DNA of 42,862 nucleotides from an uncultured Bacteroidia bacterium (GTDB lineage Bacteria; Bacteroidota; Bacteroidia; Bacteroidales; Prolixibacteraceae): contig CAINLJ010000044.1 in the NCBI GenBank assembly GCA_903850335.1, positions 1 through 42,862 of the forward strand. The letters run 5' to 3'. Position numbers and translations under genes: made by a program. Every line of letters begins with the position of its first letter. Position 1 is the stretch's first letter. Under the pieces are notes generated by a model. That model worked only from the letters and a program-made list of their open reading frames with translations, did not search any database and was not told the origin of the DNA. Positions 17,254 through 26,378 of the stretch are shown here, piece by piece.

Positions 17254-17862
17254 ATGAATTCTGTTCTTGAATGGATTATCTCAAACAAGACTGAATTAGC
17301 TGGTACTATATTTGGATTAGTGTACGTTTGGTTATCCATACGTCAGAGCTTGTATACCTGGCCAGCAGGAATATTAACCTCTTTGTTTTATTGCACGGTA
17401 TTTTTCTACGCAAAGTTTTATGCAGGCATGGGTCTTCAGGTTTATTATCTGATTATTAGTATGTATGGCTGGTGGAGCTGGGGTCATAGTGAGAATGCAG
17501 GATCAGAAAAGATTATCCTTAAAGTGAGCCTCACGAGGAATTTAGAGTGGATCAGATTGGGAGGTGTCAGTATTGCGTTAAATGTCATTATTTGGTTCTT
17601 ACTTGATAAATATACAGATTCACCTGTTCCCTTTTGGGATTCCTTTACGACAACATGGAGTATAATCGCAACCTGGATGTTAGCCCGTAAAAAGTTGGAA
17701 CATTGGTTAATCTGGATCTTTGTTGATCTGATTTCTGCAGCAGTGTATTTCTGCAGAGGCCTGTATCCAACTGTTATACTGTTTTTTGTCTACACAGCTA
17801 TGGCTATTATTGGGTTTTTTGAATGGCAAAAAGAGATTGAAAAGATCAATGTTAATGAATAA
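17254..17862 (+). CDS. pnuC: Nicotinamide riboside transporter PnuC
   Basis: Inner-membrane vitamin-precursor transporter, 202 aa, with about seven hydrophobic helices. The aromatic signature MYGWWSWG corresponds to the family's substrate-site YGW motif. PnuC proteins take up ribosyl-nicotinamide, while close relatives (PnuT) carry thiamine. The kinase gene next door, overlapping it by 8 bases, argues for nicotinamide riboside here: the kinase traps the imported riboside by phosphorylation. No TPP-riboswitch-like sequence was noticed upstream. Confidence 0.9.
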   Translation: MNSVLEWIISNKTELAGTIFGLVYVWLSIRQSLYTWPAGILTSLFYCTVFFYAKFYAGMGLQVYYLIISMYGWWSWGHSENAGSEKIILKVSLTRNLEWIRLGGVSIALNVIIWFLLDKYTDSPVPFWDSFTTTWSIIATWMLARKKLEHWLIWIFVDLISAAVYFCRGLYPTVILFFVYTAMAIIGFFEWQKEIEKINVNE

Positions 17863-18391
17863 TCATATTCGTCGAATAGTAATTACTGGTCCTGAATCTA
17901 CTGGTAAAACCGAACTTGCCAAAGGTCTTGCCAGCAAGTTTAACACTATTTGGGTTCCGGAATATGCCAGGGAGTATGTTGAAAAACTAAATCGACCCTA
18001 TGTTTATGATGATGTGATCAGGATTGCCAAACATCAAATAAAAGAGGAAGAAATCTTTACAAGGAAGGTTCAGAAAGGGATATTATTTTTCGATACCTGG
18101 TTGATAATTACCAAAGTATGGCTTGATTTGGTGTTCAATAAATGTCCGGAATGGATAACAGAGCACATACGGTCATCTCACATTGACCTGTTTTTGGTCT
18201 GCAATACTGATTTGCAATGGGTGGCAGATTCAGTGAGAGAAAATGGAGGGGAGAAAAGAGAGATACTTCTTAAACAATACTGTGATGAGATAAATTCATT
18301 CGGATTTGATTATAAGCTTGTTGAAGGTTATGGTCCGAAAAGAATTGAAAGTGCACTCACTTCCTTATCAGAATCCGGATTGAACCTATAA
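17855..18391 (+). CDS. NadR-like ATPase, probable nicotinamide riboside kinase
   Basis: P-loop kinase of 178 aa resembling the C-terminal domain of NadR. I start it at the ATG at 17855 (an ATG at 17849 is also possible), because the P-loop GPESTGKTE then begins at about residue 11, whereas the longer reading from 17786 is antisense to nothing but runs within pnuC. VPEYAREYVEKL and FFDTWLIITKVW match the NadR kinase family. It phosphorylates imported nicotinamide riboside to NMN for NAD synthesis. It overlaps pnuC by 8 bases and is surely in the same operon. Confidence 0.88.
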   Translation: MNNHIRRIVITGPESTGKTELAKGLASKFNTIWVPEYAREYVEKLNRPYVYDDVIRIAKHQIKEEEIFTRKVQKGILFFDTWLIITKVWLDLVFNKCPEWITEHIRSSHIDLFLVCNTDLQWVADSVRENGGEKREILLKQYCDEINSFGFDYKLVEGYGPKRIESALTSLSESGLNL

Positions 18392-18413
18392 ACATCTTAT
18401 ATTGTTTATTTTA

Positions 18414-18443
18414 TTGTTTTGAAATTGGAATAGACTAAATTTA
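18414..18443 (+). promoter_or_regulatory. Candidate promoter of serine acetyltransferase gene
   Basis: TTG (18414-18416), 19 nt, then TAAATTTA (18436-18443), one base off the -7 consensus. The ATG at 18468 follows. Confidence 0.45.
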
Positions 18444-18467
18444 GACAGAAATATTTTACCTCTTAAA

Positions 18468-19403
18468 ATGAAAGATAAAGTAATTACAGATTCCGTTACC
18501 TGGACTTCTGATATAGTAAGATCGCTGGCAGATGCAAGTTCGTTTGAATTCCTTGTGCATAGGCATAGGGCAGGCGAAGCAATGCCATCGACAAAAAAAT
18601 TAAGGACAATTGTTGAGAGGATTCGGCAGATTATTTTCCCGGGTTATTTCGGAGAGATAAATCTTAAATCGGATACCCTTTCTTTTTATATGGGGGTGCT
18701 CGTAGATGAGGTTTACGAAATGATGGCCGAACAAATTTTCTCCGGTTTGTGCTTTATATGTGGGGATGAAACTGACCGTGATCATTCAGGAAAAAGAGTA
18801 ATGGCCGAAGAAATAGCATTTAAATTTGTAAACGGACTCTCTGAGCTTCGAAGAATTCTTATTACGGATGTTAACGCTGCCTATCTTGGTGACCCGGCTG
18901 CCAACAGCGTTGGAGAAGTAATTTTCTGTTATCCTGCTGTCAGGGCAATTTCAAGTTACCGGATTGCCCATAGCCTGTTTGTACTTGGAGTACCGTTAAT
19001 CCCAAGGATTATCACTGAGATGGCCCATTCAGAAACAGGTATTGATATAAATCCCGAAGCCGTGATAGGTGAGTATTTTACAATTGATCATGGAACAGGG
19101 GTAGTAATTGGTTCTACAAGCATTATTGGTAATAACGTTAAGCTTTTTCAGGGGGTAACACTTGGTGCCAAGAGTTTTCCGCTCGATGAAAACGGAAATC
19201 CGGTCAAAGGCATTCCGAGACATCCGATTGTTGAGGATAATGTGATCATCTATTCGAATGCAACCATTCTGGGACGAATAATAATAGGACATGATTCTGT
19301 CATTGGCGGGAATATTTGGGTAACCAATGATCTTCCTCCGTATTCGAAGGTTGTTCAGACCAAGACCCGTAGCCTTGACTTTTTAAATGGAGGCGGTATA
19401 TAA
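18468..19403 (+). CDS. cysE: Serine O-acetyltransferase
   Basis: Makes O-acetylserine from serine and acetyl-CoA, the first step of cysteine synthesis, 311 aa. The C-terminal left-handed beta-helix carries the family signature: IDINPEAVIGEYFTIDHGTG, the hexapeptide turns VVIGSTSIIGNNV and FQGVTLGAK, then IPRHPIVEDNVIIYSNATILG. The N-terminal helical domain is longer than in E. coli CysE, resembling the EpsC-type enzymes common in Bacteroidota. No cysK lies nearby. Confidence 0.92.
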   Translation: MKDKVITDSVTWTSDIVRSLADASSFEFLVHRHRAGEAMPSTKKLRTIVERIRQIIFPGYFGEINLKSDTLSFYMGVLVDEVYEMMAEQIFSGLCFICGDETDRDHSGKRVMAEEIAFKFVNGLSELRRILITDVNAAYLGDPAANSVGEVIFCYPAVRAISSYRIAHSLFVLGVPLIPRIITEMAHSETGIDINPEAVIGEYFTIDHGTGVVIGSTSIIGNNVKLFQGVTLGAKSFPLDENGNPVKGIPRHPIVEDNVIIYSNATILGRIIIGHDSVIGGNIWVTNDLPPYSKVVQTKTRSLDFLNGGGI

Positions 19404-19431
19404 CAGGTTATTTTTATTCACAGAATAGAAC

Positions 19432-19439
19432 TACCTTTG
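19432..19439 (+). promoter_or_regulatory. Candidate -7 box upstream of the RlmL-type gene
   Basis: Exact TACCTTTG. No convincing -33 box is seen. If used, the transcript has a leader of about 80 nt containing short hairpins. Confidence 0.5.
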
Positions 19440-19445
19440 CATCTG

Positions 19446-19528
19446 CATTTTAAACCTCTTCAAGAGGCTGAAGCGTGCAATGGTAACCTGCAAGGTGGCC
19501 TTTAAATTATTAAGTAATAGCGTTGTAA
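19446..19528 (+). other. Structured-looking 5' leader of unknown class
   Basis: Between the -7 box and the GTG start lie two short hairpins (cctct-tca-agagg and acct-gca-aggt) enclosed by two copies of the self-complementary tttaaa. It matches no riboswitch that I can name. Confidence 0.35.
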
Positions 19529-20692
19529 GTGAGTAAGTTTAAAATTGTTGCCAAAACATTTGCAGGACTGGAGAATGTTTTGGCTGACGAGATCAGGGCC
19601 TTGGGTGCTGAATCTATTTCCGTTGAAAGACGGGCAGTTACATTTATAGGAGATCAGGCACTTATGTACCGCGCCAATTACCTCCTGCGTACAGCCCTAA
19701 AAATCCTTCGGCCAATTGCTGAATTTGAGGTCGTTTCCCGCGAGGATCTTTATAATCACACAAAAAAGATACAGTGGAATAAATACCTGGCAATAGGAAA
19801 ATCTTTTGCCGTTGATAGTACGGTCCAATCCGAAATGTTTTTAAATACAATGTACGCATCCCTGAAAGTGAAAGATGCGATTGTCGATCAGTTCCGTGAG
19901 TCAATGGGCAAAAGACCTTCAGTCAATCCTGAAAATCCCGATATTCGTATCAATGTATACCTCATGGGGAGTCATTGTATCCTGTCGCTCGACAGTTCAG
20001 GTGAATCGCTTCATAAACGTGGATACCGTGCAGGCCAGGGTGATGCACCTTTAAACGAGGTTCTGGCAGCGGGAATGATTCTATTAACAGGGTGGCACGG
20101 CGAGAAGGATTTTATCGATCCAATGTGCGGATCCGGAACCCTGCTGATCGAAGCAGCAATGATAGCCAAAGGAATACCACCCGGAATGTACCGTAAATCA
20201 TTTGGTTTTGAACAATGGCCAGATTTTAATGAGACGTTGTTTGACGAGATTTGCAACGGGGATTATGAAAAGGAGATAAATTGTAAGATTTCAGGTTCCG
20301 ATATTTCAATTAAAGATATTGCAATTGCACGTGCAAACATAAAAAGCGCAAGCCTTTCGAAGGTTATAGAACTTCATACAGAGGATTTTGCTAACCTGGT
20401 TCCCACCTCACCCAATGGGATAATTATTACAAACCCACCCTATGGCGAACGTATGAAACCGCAGTCAATCAGTGAGTTGTACGCTTTGATCGGGGATACT
20501 CTCAAGAAGAGGTTTGCAGGATTTAATGCCTGGGTTATTTCCAGCTCACTCGACGGTCTTAAAAGTATCGGATTGAAACCTTCCCGAAAAATTGATCTCT
20601 TTAACGGGGCCCTGGCTTGTAGCTACAGATGCTATGAATTATTTCAGGGTTCTCATAAGCAGGCTGTTATCATAAAGAAGCGATTATCTTAA
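19529..20692 (+). CDS. THUMP-domain RNA methyltransferase (RlmL-type, 23S rRNA m2G)
   Basis: SAM-dependent RNA methyltransferase of 387 aa starting at GTG. The N-terminal half is a ferredoxin-like/THUMP RNA-binding region (about residues 1-160), followed by the LHKRGYRA motif. The methyltransferase half has DPMCGSGTLLIEAA for SAM binding and the catalytic NPPYGERM (302-309). This matches the N-terminal methyltransferase of RlmL/YcbY, which modifies G2445 of 23S rRNA in E. coli. The RlmK half is absent, as is usual outside gammaproteobacteria. It converges on the outer-membrane protein gene with a 22-nt gap. Confidence 0.9.
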   Translation: MSKFKIVAKTFAGLENVLADEIRALGAESISVERRAVTFIGDQALMYRANYLLRTALKILRPIAEFEVVSREDLYNHTKKIQWNKYLAIGKSFAVDSTVQSEMFLNTMYASLKVKDAIVDQFRESMGKRPSVNPENPDIRINVYLMGSHCILSLDSSGESLHKRGYRAGQGDAPLNEVLAAGMILLTGWHGEKDFIDPMCGSGTLLIEAAMIAKGIPPGMYRKSFGFEQWPDFNETLFDEICNGDYEKEINCKISGSDISIKDIAIARANIKSASLSKVIELHTEDFANLVPTSPNGIIITNPPYGERMKPQSISELYALIGDTLKKRFAGFNAWVISSSLDGLKSIGLKPSRKIDLFNGALACSYRCYELFQGSHKQAVIIKKRLS

Positions 20693-20714
20693 TCGAGGTT
20701 ATATCGCTAAATTG

Positions 20715-22721
20715 TTACTGATAGGGTATCTCCTGAGGTTTTCCACCAAGAAAATCGTCAAATCTTGCTTTTGGTTGTCCGAATATATTGAAGATAAATG
20801 GAGAGCTGTTGTGCGGTGCTATTGGAAGCCAGCTTACCCTTATCTCCAGAACATTAAACACAAGGGACTCATTATGTATCCTGATTCCGGCACCAACTCC
20901 TGCAATAAACTGATCATTTAAGAGTTTTCCCATTTCATTTGACAGACATGCCGCATCGGCAAAAAAGTAATGTGCAAATCTGAATCCGTATTTCTCCCAT
21001 CCCCAGAACCTGACAGTTTCAACATTTATCTTTAACCGGTTGGTTCCCGTTGTTTTCAGAGCAAAATAATCCCGGATTCCGAATTTCCTGTTCGCAACAA
21101 GATACTCTTCTTCAAAACGGTTTATGCCACTTAATAACTCCATATTTACAAAAAACCGGTAGGGGTGATGATTCAGGTAAACAAAGTTCGAGAAATAATT
21201 GCTGCTCAGTAATACGGAGCCTTGTTCAAGCCGTGAATTACTCAAATATCCCCCCATTCCTATTTGCCACTTAAAGTATGCTCCCCCTTTTAGGATGTTT
21301 GCCCGGGAATAATTGAAGTGGAAATAAGGCCTTATCCTGTTTGATAAAATATCCAGGCCACCGGCAACCTCGGCATAACGTCCAAAGGGTATATCTTCCG
21401 TAATCCCATAGCTGTAAACCTGATTGTTTTTGAAAAGGTCCCGTCTGCTGATTCCCACTGCTCCAAGCAAAAGATCATGATTACGAAAAACACTGTTTGA
21501 GAACCTGTTGTTTTGATTGTGAAAATAATTTTGATGGAAATACCTCCCGGCAATAATAATATTTCCTGCTAAAGGAAGGTTAGTCGCTACATTTTTTAAA
21601 CGCTTACCATACCAGATATCCGAGTTAAAATAGGAAACCGCAGTATCTAACCTTGAATAAGAATAAGGAGTAAGGTAATTGTCAGTATAAATTCTGTCAA
21701 GAGAGATTCCACCAGCCCAGTCTACCTTTGAAGCAAGGAAACGCTTTTCAATAAAAGTATTCCATCCCCTTTTACGAAAGTCATTGACATAGCCGATACC
21801 TGCCCTTAGAAATTTCCTGTCAAAGTCACTAATCTGATACTTAAAACCTCCACCCCATTCTTCTTTTTCAGATGGATTATAGTTAGCCAATACCGAAAAC
21901 TGATGACCAAGCCCAAACATGTTTTGGTTAGTAATTTCCCAATCTGTAGAAGTTGTACTAACATTGCCACTAACGCCATATTCAAATCGTTCCTTGATAA
22001 TAATTGTAACATCAACAATGCACGGATCTTCTCTCGAATCGGACAGGGTTATTGCAACATCTTCAATATATGGAAGGTCCCGGATGATTTTTTCATTCTC
22101 AGCCATAAGTTGTGGATTTACCTGATCGCCCGGATTAAACAATAACTGCCCCATCAGTTTTTTTTCGGTAGTTTTGTTATGAAGACTATTTCCGGTTTTT
22201 TCAATCCATCCGGAAGCCTTTCTTAGAGTATCCTGCAAAGTTGGGCCAAAAACACCAAGTTGTAAAAAGCGGATTCTTCCTATTCTTCTTTCGGCAAATG
22301 AAGCAAAATATAGTGCACTATTAACTCCTATCTGATTCTTGTAGGGCTGATTATCCCTTACAATCAGTGAGAATAAATTTCTTGTCAGAAAATTATTCTC
22401 ACCCTTGCTCTTAAGTGTTGTCAGTCCATTGATATTAATATCTCCAAGGTTTTTGTCACACGATTTACGGATTGAATCCCCGTTTTCAAGCGTTTTAGCC
22501 TTAATATACCGTGGTTTAATGACATCAAAATCCAGTGTGTTAACAGCAAGCAGACTATCTGTTAATTTCGGGTTTTTCGGAAGTACGGACGGTTTTTCTT
22601 CAGTTAAGGATGATGTGTAAACAATATTTTTTTCGTCTGTATTTAATGCAGATGCAACTTTACCTGTGGCCAATATCAGGACAATGGTAAATAAAACATA
22701 TATGTATAAATTGAATATCAA
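20715..22721 (-). CDS. BamA/TamA family outer membrane protein
   Basis: A 668-aa protein with an N-terminal signal (LYIYVLFTIVLILATGKVASA). It then has a POTRA-like segment (about 185-255, with QLMAENEKIIRDLPYIEDV and DPCIVDVTIIIKERF) and a C-terminal part rich in alternating aromatic residues expected for an Omp85 beta-barrel. The start must be the TTG at 22721: an in-frame TGA lies directly upstream and no ATG occurs near the signal peptide. A single clear POTRA suggests an accessory Omp85 protein, not the essential BamA. Whether it inserts proteins or exports a substrate is not evident. Confidence 0.82.
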   Translation of the reverse strand: MIFNLYIYVLFTIVLILATGKVASALNTDEKNIVYTSSLTEEKPSVLPKNPKLTDSLLAVNTLDFDVIKPRYIKAKTLENGDSIRKSCDKNLGDININGLTTLKSKGENNFLTRNLFSLIVRDNQPYKNQIGVNSALYFASFAERRIGRIRFLQLGVFGPTLQDTLRKASGWIEKTGNSLHNKTTEKKLMGQLLFNPGDQVNPQLMAENEKIIRDLPYIEDVAITLSDSREDPCIVDVTIIIKERFEYGVSGNVSTTSTDWEITNQNMFGLGHQFSVLANYNPSEKEEWGGGFKYQISDFDRKFLRAGIGYVNDFRKRGWNTFIEKRFLASKVDWAGGISLDRIYTDNYLTPYSYSRLDTAVSYFNSDIWYGKRLKNVATNLPLAGNIIIAGRYFHQNYFHNQNNRFSNSVFRNHDLLLGAVGISRRDLFKNNQVYSYGITEDIPFGRYAEVAGGLDILSNRIRPYFHFNYSRANILKGGAYFKWQIGMGGYLSNSRLEQGSVLLSSNYFSNFVYLNHHPYRFFVNMELLSGINRFEEEYLVANRKFGIRDYFALKTTGTNRLKINVETVRFWGWEKYGFRFAHYFFADAACLSNEMGKLLNDQFIAGVGAGIRIHNESLVFNVLEIRVSWLPIAPHNSSPFIFNIFGQPKARFDDFLGGKPQEIPYQ

Positions 22722-22772
22722 TCAGCAGCACAATGAATATTAGTAGAATACGATATTACTAATTTTCACTGG

Positions 22773-22780
22773 CAAAGTTA
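22773..22780 (-). promoter_or_regulatory. -7 box upstream of the outer membrane protein gene
   Basis: Exact TAACTTTG on the minus strand, about 50 nt upstream of the TTG start. No good -33 box was found. Confidence 0.5.
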
Positions 22781-22865
22781 TTATTTAATCGAAAAATTCA
22801 GAACTAATGTGCTAAATTGCCCGTTATATAGTATGATTAAAGATTTAAAACAGAGTGATTGAATT

Positions 22866-23549
22866 ATGATACGACCAGAAGCCATTATTTTTGATATGGA
22901 TGGGGTTTTAATTGATAGTGAACCAATCCATATTGAAATTGAAAGAAAGCTTTTTAATAAACTAGGTGTTGAAGTGTCAGCCGAAATACACAAAACATAC
23001 CTTGGAACCGCCGGTGATTTTATGTATTCAGATCTTAAAAGGAGATTTGGACTAACTCAGTCACTGGAAGAATTGCTCGTGTTTGATGATTTATTCAGGT
23101 GCGAATATTTTAAATCACTTGATAATTTAAAACCCAATATTGGGGTCACAGAATTACTCGGGGAACTTCGGCAATCGGGCTTAAAACTGGCGGTGGCCAC
23201 TTCATCCACTCCCGAATTAGCTGGAATAATCCTGAACCGTTGCAAAATACATTCTTATTTTGATGTGGTGGTTACCACAACTGAAGCCGGAAAAAGTAAG
23301 CCAGCACCAGATGTATACCTTTTGGCAGCAAACATGACAGGTGTGCCTCCTGATGAATGCGTGGTATTCGAGGATTCGCCTAATGGGCTGGCGGCAGGTA
23401 AAAGTGCCGGAATGTTCTGTATAGGTGTTATAACAGATAGTGTAAATATAACTGAACTTTCCTCTGCTGATTGCATAATAAAATCATTTGACAGGTTGAC
23501 CTTACCTCAAATTGTTGAAATGGTTTCAGTTTTCAGTATTAAGAAGTAA
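22866..23549 (+). CDS. HAD family phosphatase, beta-phosphoglucomutase-like
   Basis: Cytoplasmic haloacid-dehalogenase superfamily enzyme, 227 aa. Motif I is FDMDGVLIDSEP (Asp10, Asp12), motif II is VATSST, motif III Lys is in GKSKPAPDVY, and motif IV is FEDSPNGL. The inserted helical cap domain (about 20-85) is of the beta-phosphoglucomutase / 2-deoxyglucose-phosphatase type. The substrate cannot be set from sequence. The MFS transporter gene follows after 17 nt and is probably in the same operon. Confidence 0.9.
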   Translation: MIRPEAIIFDMDGVLIDSEPIHIEIERKLFNKLGVEVSAEIHKTYLGTAGDFMYSDLKRRFGLTQSLEELLVFDDLFRCEYFKSLDNLKPNIGVTELLGELRQSGLKLAVATSSTPELAGIILNRCKIHSYFDVVVTTTEAGKSKPAPDVYLLAANMTGVPPDECVVFEDSPNGLAAGKSAGMFCIGVITDSVNITELSSADCIIKSFDRLTLPQIVEMVSVFSIKK

Positions 23550-23566
23550 TAATTCATAAAAATAAA

Positions 23567-24820
23567 ATGAATAAAATATTTTCCGGCGATGCTTTTGATG
23601 TGGTTCGCAATAAAAGCTTCAGCCTTTTTCTGAGTTACAGGTTCCTGATGACTGTGGCTTCCTTAATGCAATCAGTCATTGTTGGATGGCAGCTTTATAA
23701 TATTACAAAAGATGTACTCTCTTTGGGAATGATTGGGTTAACGGAAGTTATTCCTCAAATTTGCATTGCACTCTTTGCCGGTCATTTTGTTGATATCTGG
23801 GACCGGAAGAAAATCATTTTTTATACAACTTTCCTCCTTCTGATCGGATCATTGATTCTGACAGTATATAGTCTGCCTGATTTTAATTTCCAGCAACTTT
23901 ATGGGGTTGTCCCCATTTTTATAACCATTTTTATTACAGGTTTTGTCAGGGGCATTTTAATGCCAGCCCATACAGCACTTCTGGGACAGCTTGTTCCGCG
24001 TGAAAAACTAACTTCAGCTTCGACCTGGAGCAGCACCGTATGGCATATTGCTGCAGTTGCCGGGCCGGCAACAGGAGGATTAGTCTATGGATTCTTTGGC
24101 ATTATTCCGGCATATTTTCTGGTTTTTAGCCTTTACCTCGTTTGTGGAGTACTACTGATTTTTATTAAGAGTCCAGGCAAGGTTGCTCTGGTACAGGGAT
24201 CAGCAGAAGGGATCTTTGACAGGATCAAAGAGGGAATCTTATATGTATTTCAGCGACCCGTATTATTGAACGCATTTGCTTTGGATATGTTTGCTGTATT
24301 GTTTGGAGGTGCTGTTGCAATGCTTCCTGTCTTTGCCTCAGATATCCTAAAAGTAGGACCCGAAGGTCTTGGATTTCTAAGGGCATGCCCTGCGATAGGC
24401 GCAATCATCATGTCTGTCATCCTTACGTTTAATCCTCCACTCTCCCGTTCAGGATCACAAATGCTTTTCAGTGTTTTTGGCTTTGGCATTTGCATGATTG
24501 TCTTTGCCTTGTCAAAGAGTTTTATACTTTCATCATTTTGCCTTTTTTTGAGCGGGATGTTCGATAACGTCAGTGTTATTATTCGCGCGAGTATCCTTCA
24601 GCTATACACTTCTGATGAAATGAAAGGCAGAGTTGCTGCTGTAAACAGTATCTTCATCGGATCGTCCAATGAATTGGGAGCCTTCGAGTCAGGAGTTGCT
24701 GCACGACTTATGGGACTTATCCCATCTGTTATCTTTGGGGGTGCCATGACGCTTCTAATCGTCTCAGCAACTGCATGGAAGTCACCAACACTAAGAAAAC
24801 TTGCACTCAAAGACCATTAA
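23567..24820 (+). CDS. MFS transporter (MFS_3, EntS-like)
   Basis: Inner-membrane transporter of 417 aa with about 12 hydrophobic segments. The early SYRFLMTVASLMQSVIVGWQ and the loop GHFVDIWDRKKI match the major facilitator motif A. The subfamily resembles MFS_3, which includes the enterobactin exporter EntS. Substrate is unknown and no siderophore gene is nearby. Its stop codon overlaps that of cutC, encoded on the other strand. Confidence 0.88.
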   Translation: MNKIFSGDAFDVVRNKSFSLFLSYRFLMTVASLMQSVIVGWQLYNITKDVLSLGMIGLTEVIPQICIALFAGHFVDIWDRKKIIFYTTFLLLIGSLILTVYSLPDFNFQQLYGVVPIFITIFITGFVRGILMPAHTALLGQLVPREKLTSASTWSSTVWHIAAVAGPATGGLVYGFFGIIPAYFLVFSLYLVCGVLLIFIKSPGKVALVQGSAEGIFDRIKEGILYVFQRPVLLNAFALDMFAVLFGGAVAMLPVFASDILKVGPEGLGFLRACPAIGAIIMSVILTFNPPLSRSGSQMLFSVFGFGICMIVFALSKSFILSSFCLFLSGMFDNVSVIIRASILQLYTSDEMKGRVAAVNSIFIGSSNELGAFESGVAARLMGLIPSVIFGGAMTLLIVSATAWKSPTLRKLALKDH

Positions 24821-25437
24821 AATTTCACAAGCCGTCGGCCATGATAGTCCGTTGATGGAATTGCCTGTCGCACTTCATCAAAATTTTCCCAGGTTACTTT
24901 TCCTGCAACGATGATTTTTAGTTGATTATCTGCAATTTTAATCATCTCAAGTAGCATCTTTTGACCTTCCATCGCAGTTGGTTTGCCCCCTGAAGTAAGA
25001 ATCCGGTTGACTCCAATAAACTTTAACTGACTGACAGCAAGCAAAAGATCATTAGAATCATCTATTGCCTTATGAAAGGTTACCTGCATAGGCCGTGCCA
25101 GCAGGACCAGCTTTTCGGTTCTTTCCGTATCTATTGTATTATCCCCGTTTAGCAACCCAAATACTACTCCAGGCGCTTTTAAACTCTTGCAAACTTCTAT
25201 GTCGTGACACATTATTTCAAATTCATCATCACTATAACAGAAGTCCCCTCCCCGGGGACGGATCATAACAAATACAGGAACATCAAATTTTTCAAGCACC
25301 TGTTTGATTGTACCATAGGATGGTGTAGTCCCACCACACCCCAGGTGTTCACAAAGCTCAATACGTGATGCACCACCTGCAACAGCGGCAATAGTTTCCT
25401 GAAACGTTTCAACACAGACTTCCTTGACAGGGTTCAT
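24817..25437 (-). CDS. cutC: CutC family protein
   Basis: TIM-barrel protein of the CutC family, 206 aa from the ATG at 25437. The alternative start at 25458 is TTG. Family motifs include EVCVETFQETIAAVAGGASRIELCE, VPVFVMIRPRGGDFCYSDDE, MQVTFHKAID and RILTSGG. CutC was linked to copper homeostasis in E. coli, but a direct copper role is disputed. It is somewhat shorter than the usual 240 or so residues, with no obvious internal break. Confidence 0.9.
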   Translation of the reverse strand: MNPVKEVCVETFQETIAAVAGGASRIELCEHLGCGGTTPSYGTIKQVLEKFDVPVFVMIRPRGGDFCYSDDEFEIMCHDIEVCKSLKAPGVVFGLLNGDNTIDTERTEKLVLLARPMQVTFHKAIDDSNDLLLAVSQLKFIGVNRILTSGGKPTAMEGQKMLLEMIKIADNQLKIIVAGKVTWENFDEVRQAIPSTDYHGRRLVKF

Positions 25438-25579
25438 GAGATTTCTAATTTGATACAAAAATAAGAATAATTGGACTTCAGACGATTCTTCGTTTTGAGG
25501 AGTTATTGAAAACTACTCGCAGCAGGATTCTTTTTTTGTAACGAAAATTTGAATAGTTTTATCAGATAAAATTTCAAAA

Positions 25580-25795
25580 ATGGAAAGAAGGAATTTTTTT
25601 ACACTTATGGGAACTGGTACATTAACGGCTCTGGCAGTCGTTCCGTTGGTAACCAACGCACTGGAAGTCTCTTCAGAGCCAAAGCAAGAATCTGTATTGA
25701 AAGGAGAGAAGATTCAACATATGGTCATATTTAATTTGATACACGAAAAGAACTCTCAAAGTTTCTCGAAATTGATTTTAAGGCCTGTTAACTAA
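25580..25795 (+). pseudogene. Truncated Tat-signal Dabb-like protein (remnant)
   Basis: A 71-aa reading frame. It begins like a full-length exported protein (MERRNFFTLMGTGTLTALAV, a twin-arginine-type signal) and reaches KIQHMVIFNLIHEK. That last stretch resembles the first strand of a Dabb (stress-responsive alpha/beta barrel) domain. It then stops about 16 residues later, whereas such domains need about 95 residues. The rest of the domain is absent and the CYTH gene starts 6 nt after the stop. I therefore read it as a 3'-truncated gene, although a short secreted peptide is not excluded. Confidence 0.6.
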
Positions 25796-25801
25796 ACTAA
25801 A

Positions 25802-26263
25802 ATGGGGATCGAAATTGAACGTAAATTCTTGGTCATCAAAGATGATTGGAGAGCTTTGGGAACACCGGTTCGTTATGCTCAGGGTTATCTTGTGGCAGAC
25901 GGTACCAGAACAGTCAGAGTGCGTATTGCAGGGAATGAGGGTTTCCTTACAATAAAGGGAGCTCAATCGGGAATAAGTCGTGCGGAATTTGAGTACACAA
26001 TACCCGTTGAAGACGCCAATTCGATACTTCGTCTGTCCGCCTCATCCATTGTCGAAAAATTCAGAACCAAAATAAATTTTGAAGGAAATATATGGGAGGT
26101 TGATGAGTTTGAGGGAGAGAACAAGGGTTTGATATTGGCCGAAATTGAACTGAAGTCTGAAGCTGAATCTTTTACAATTCCTTCGTGGATTGGTGAAGAA
26201 GTGACATATGATCTGAGGTATTACAACTCAAGACTCTCGGTTCACCCCTTTCAGAACTGGTAG
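25802..26263 (+). CDS. CYTH domain protein (triphosphate tunnel metalloenzyme)
   Basis: A 153-aa single-domain protein. The signature EIERKFL is at residues 4-10, and alternating charged residues typical of the tunnel follow (TRTVRVRIAG, GFLTIKG, RAEFEYTIP, WEVDEFEG, AEIELKSE). Small CYTH proteins of this type hydrolyse inorganic triphosphate or related compounds; some related ones are class IV adenylate cyclases. It follows the truncated Dabb-like frame by 6 nt, so the two may have shared a promoter. Confidence 0.92.
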   Translation: MGIEIERKFLVIKDDWRALGTPVRYAQGYLVADGTRTVRVRIAGNEGFLTIKGAQSGISRAEFEYTIPVEDANSILRLSASSIVEKFRTKINFEGNIWEVDEFEGENKGLILAEIELKSEAESFTIPSWIGEEVTYDLRYYNSRLSVHPFQNW

Positions 26264-26378
26264 GCTTTCGTTGATTTCAGAGATTACATTAGTAAAATAA
26301 AGTCCTTATATTGCACCTTTGCGAAGGTATCAAACTGAGCCTTCTGCCAGTAAATTGTTTATAGCCAAAATTAATTGA

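Noticed and set aside
17786-17854. Longer N-terminus for the NadR-like kinase
   Set aside because: It reads through the coding end of pnuC in another frame and has no family match; the ATG at 17855 is next to the P-loop.
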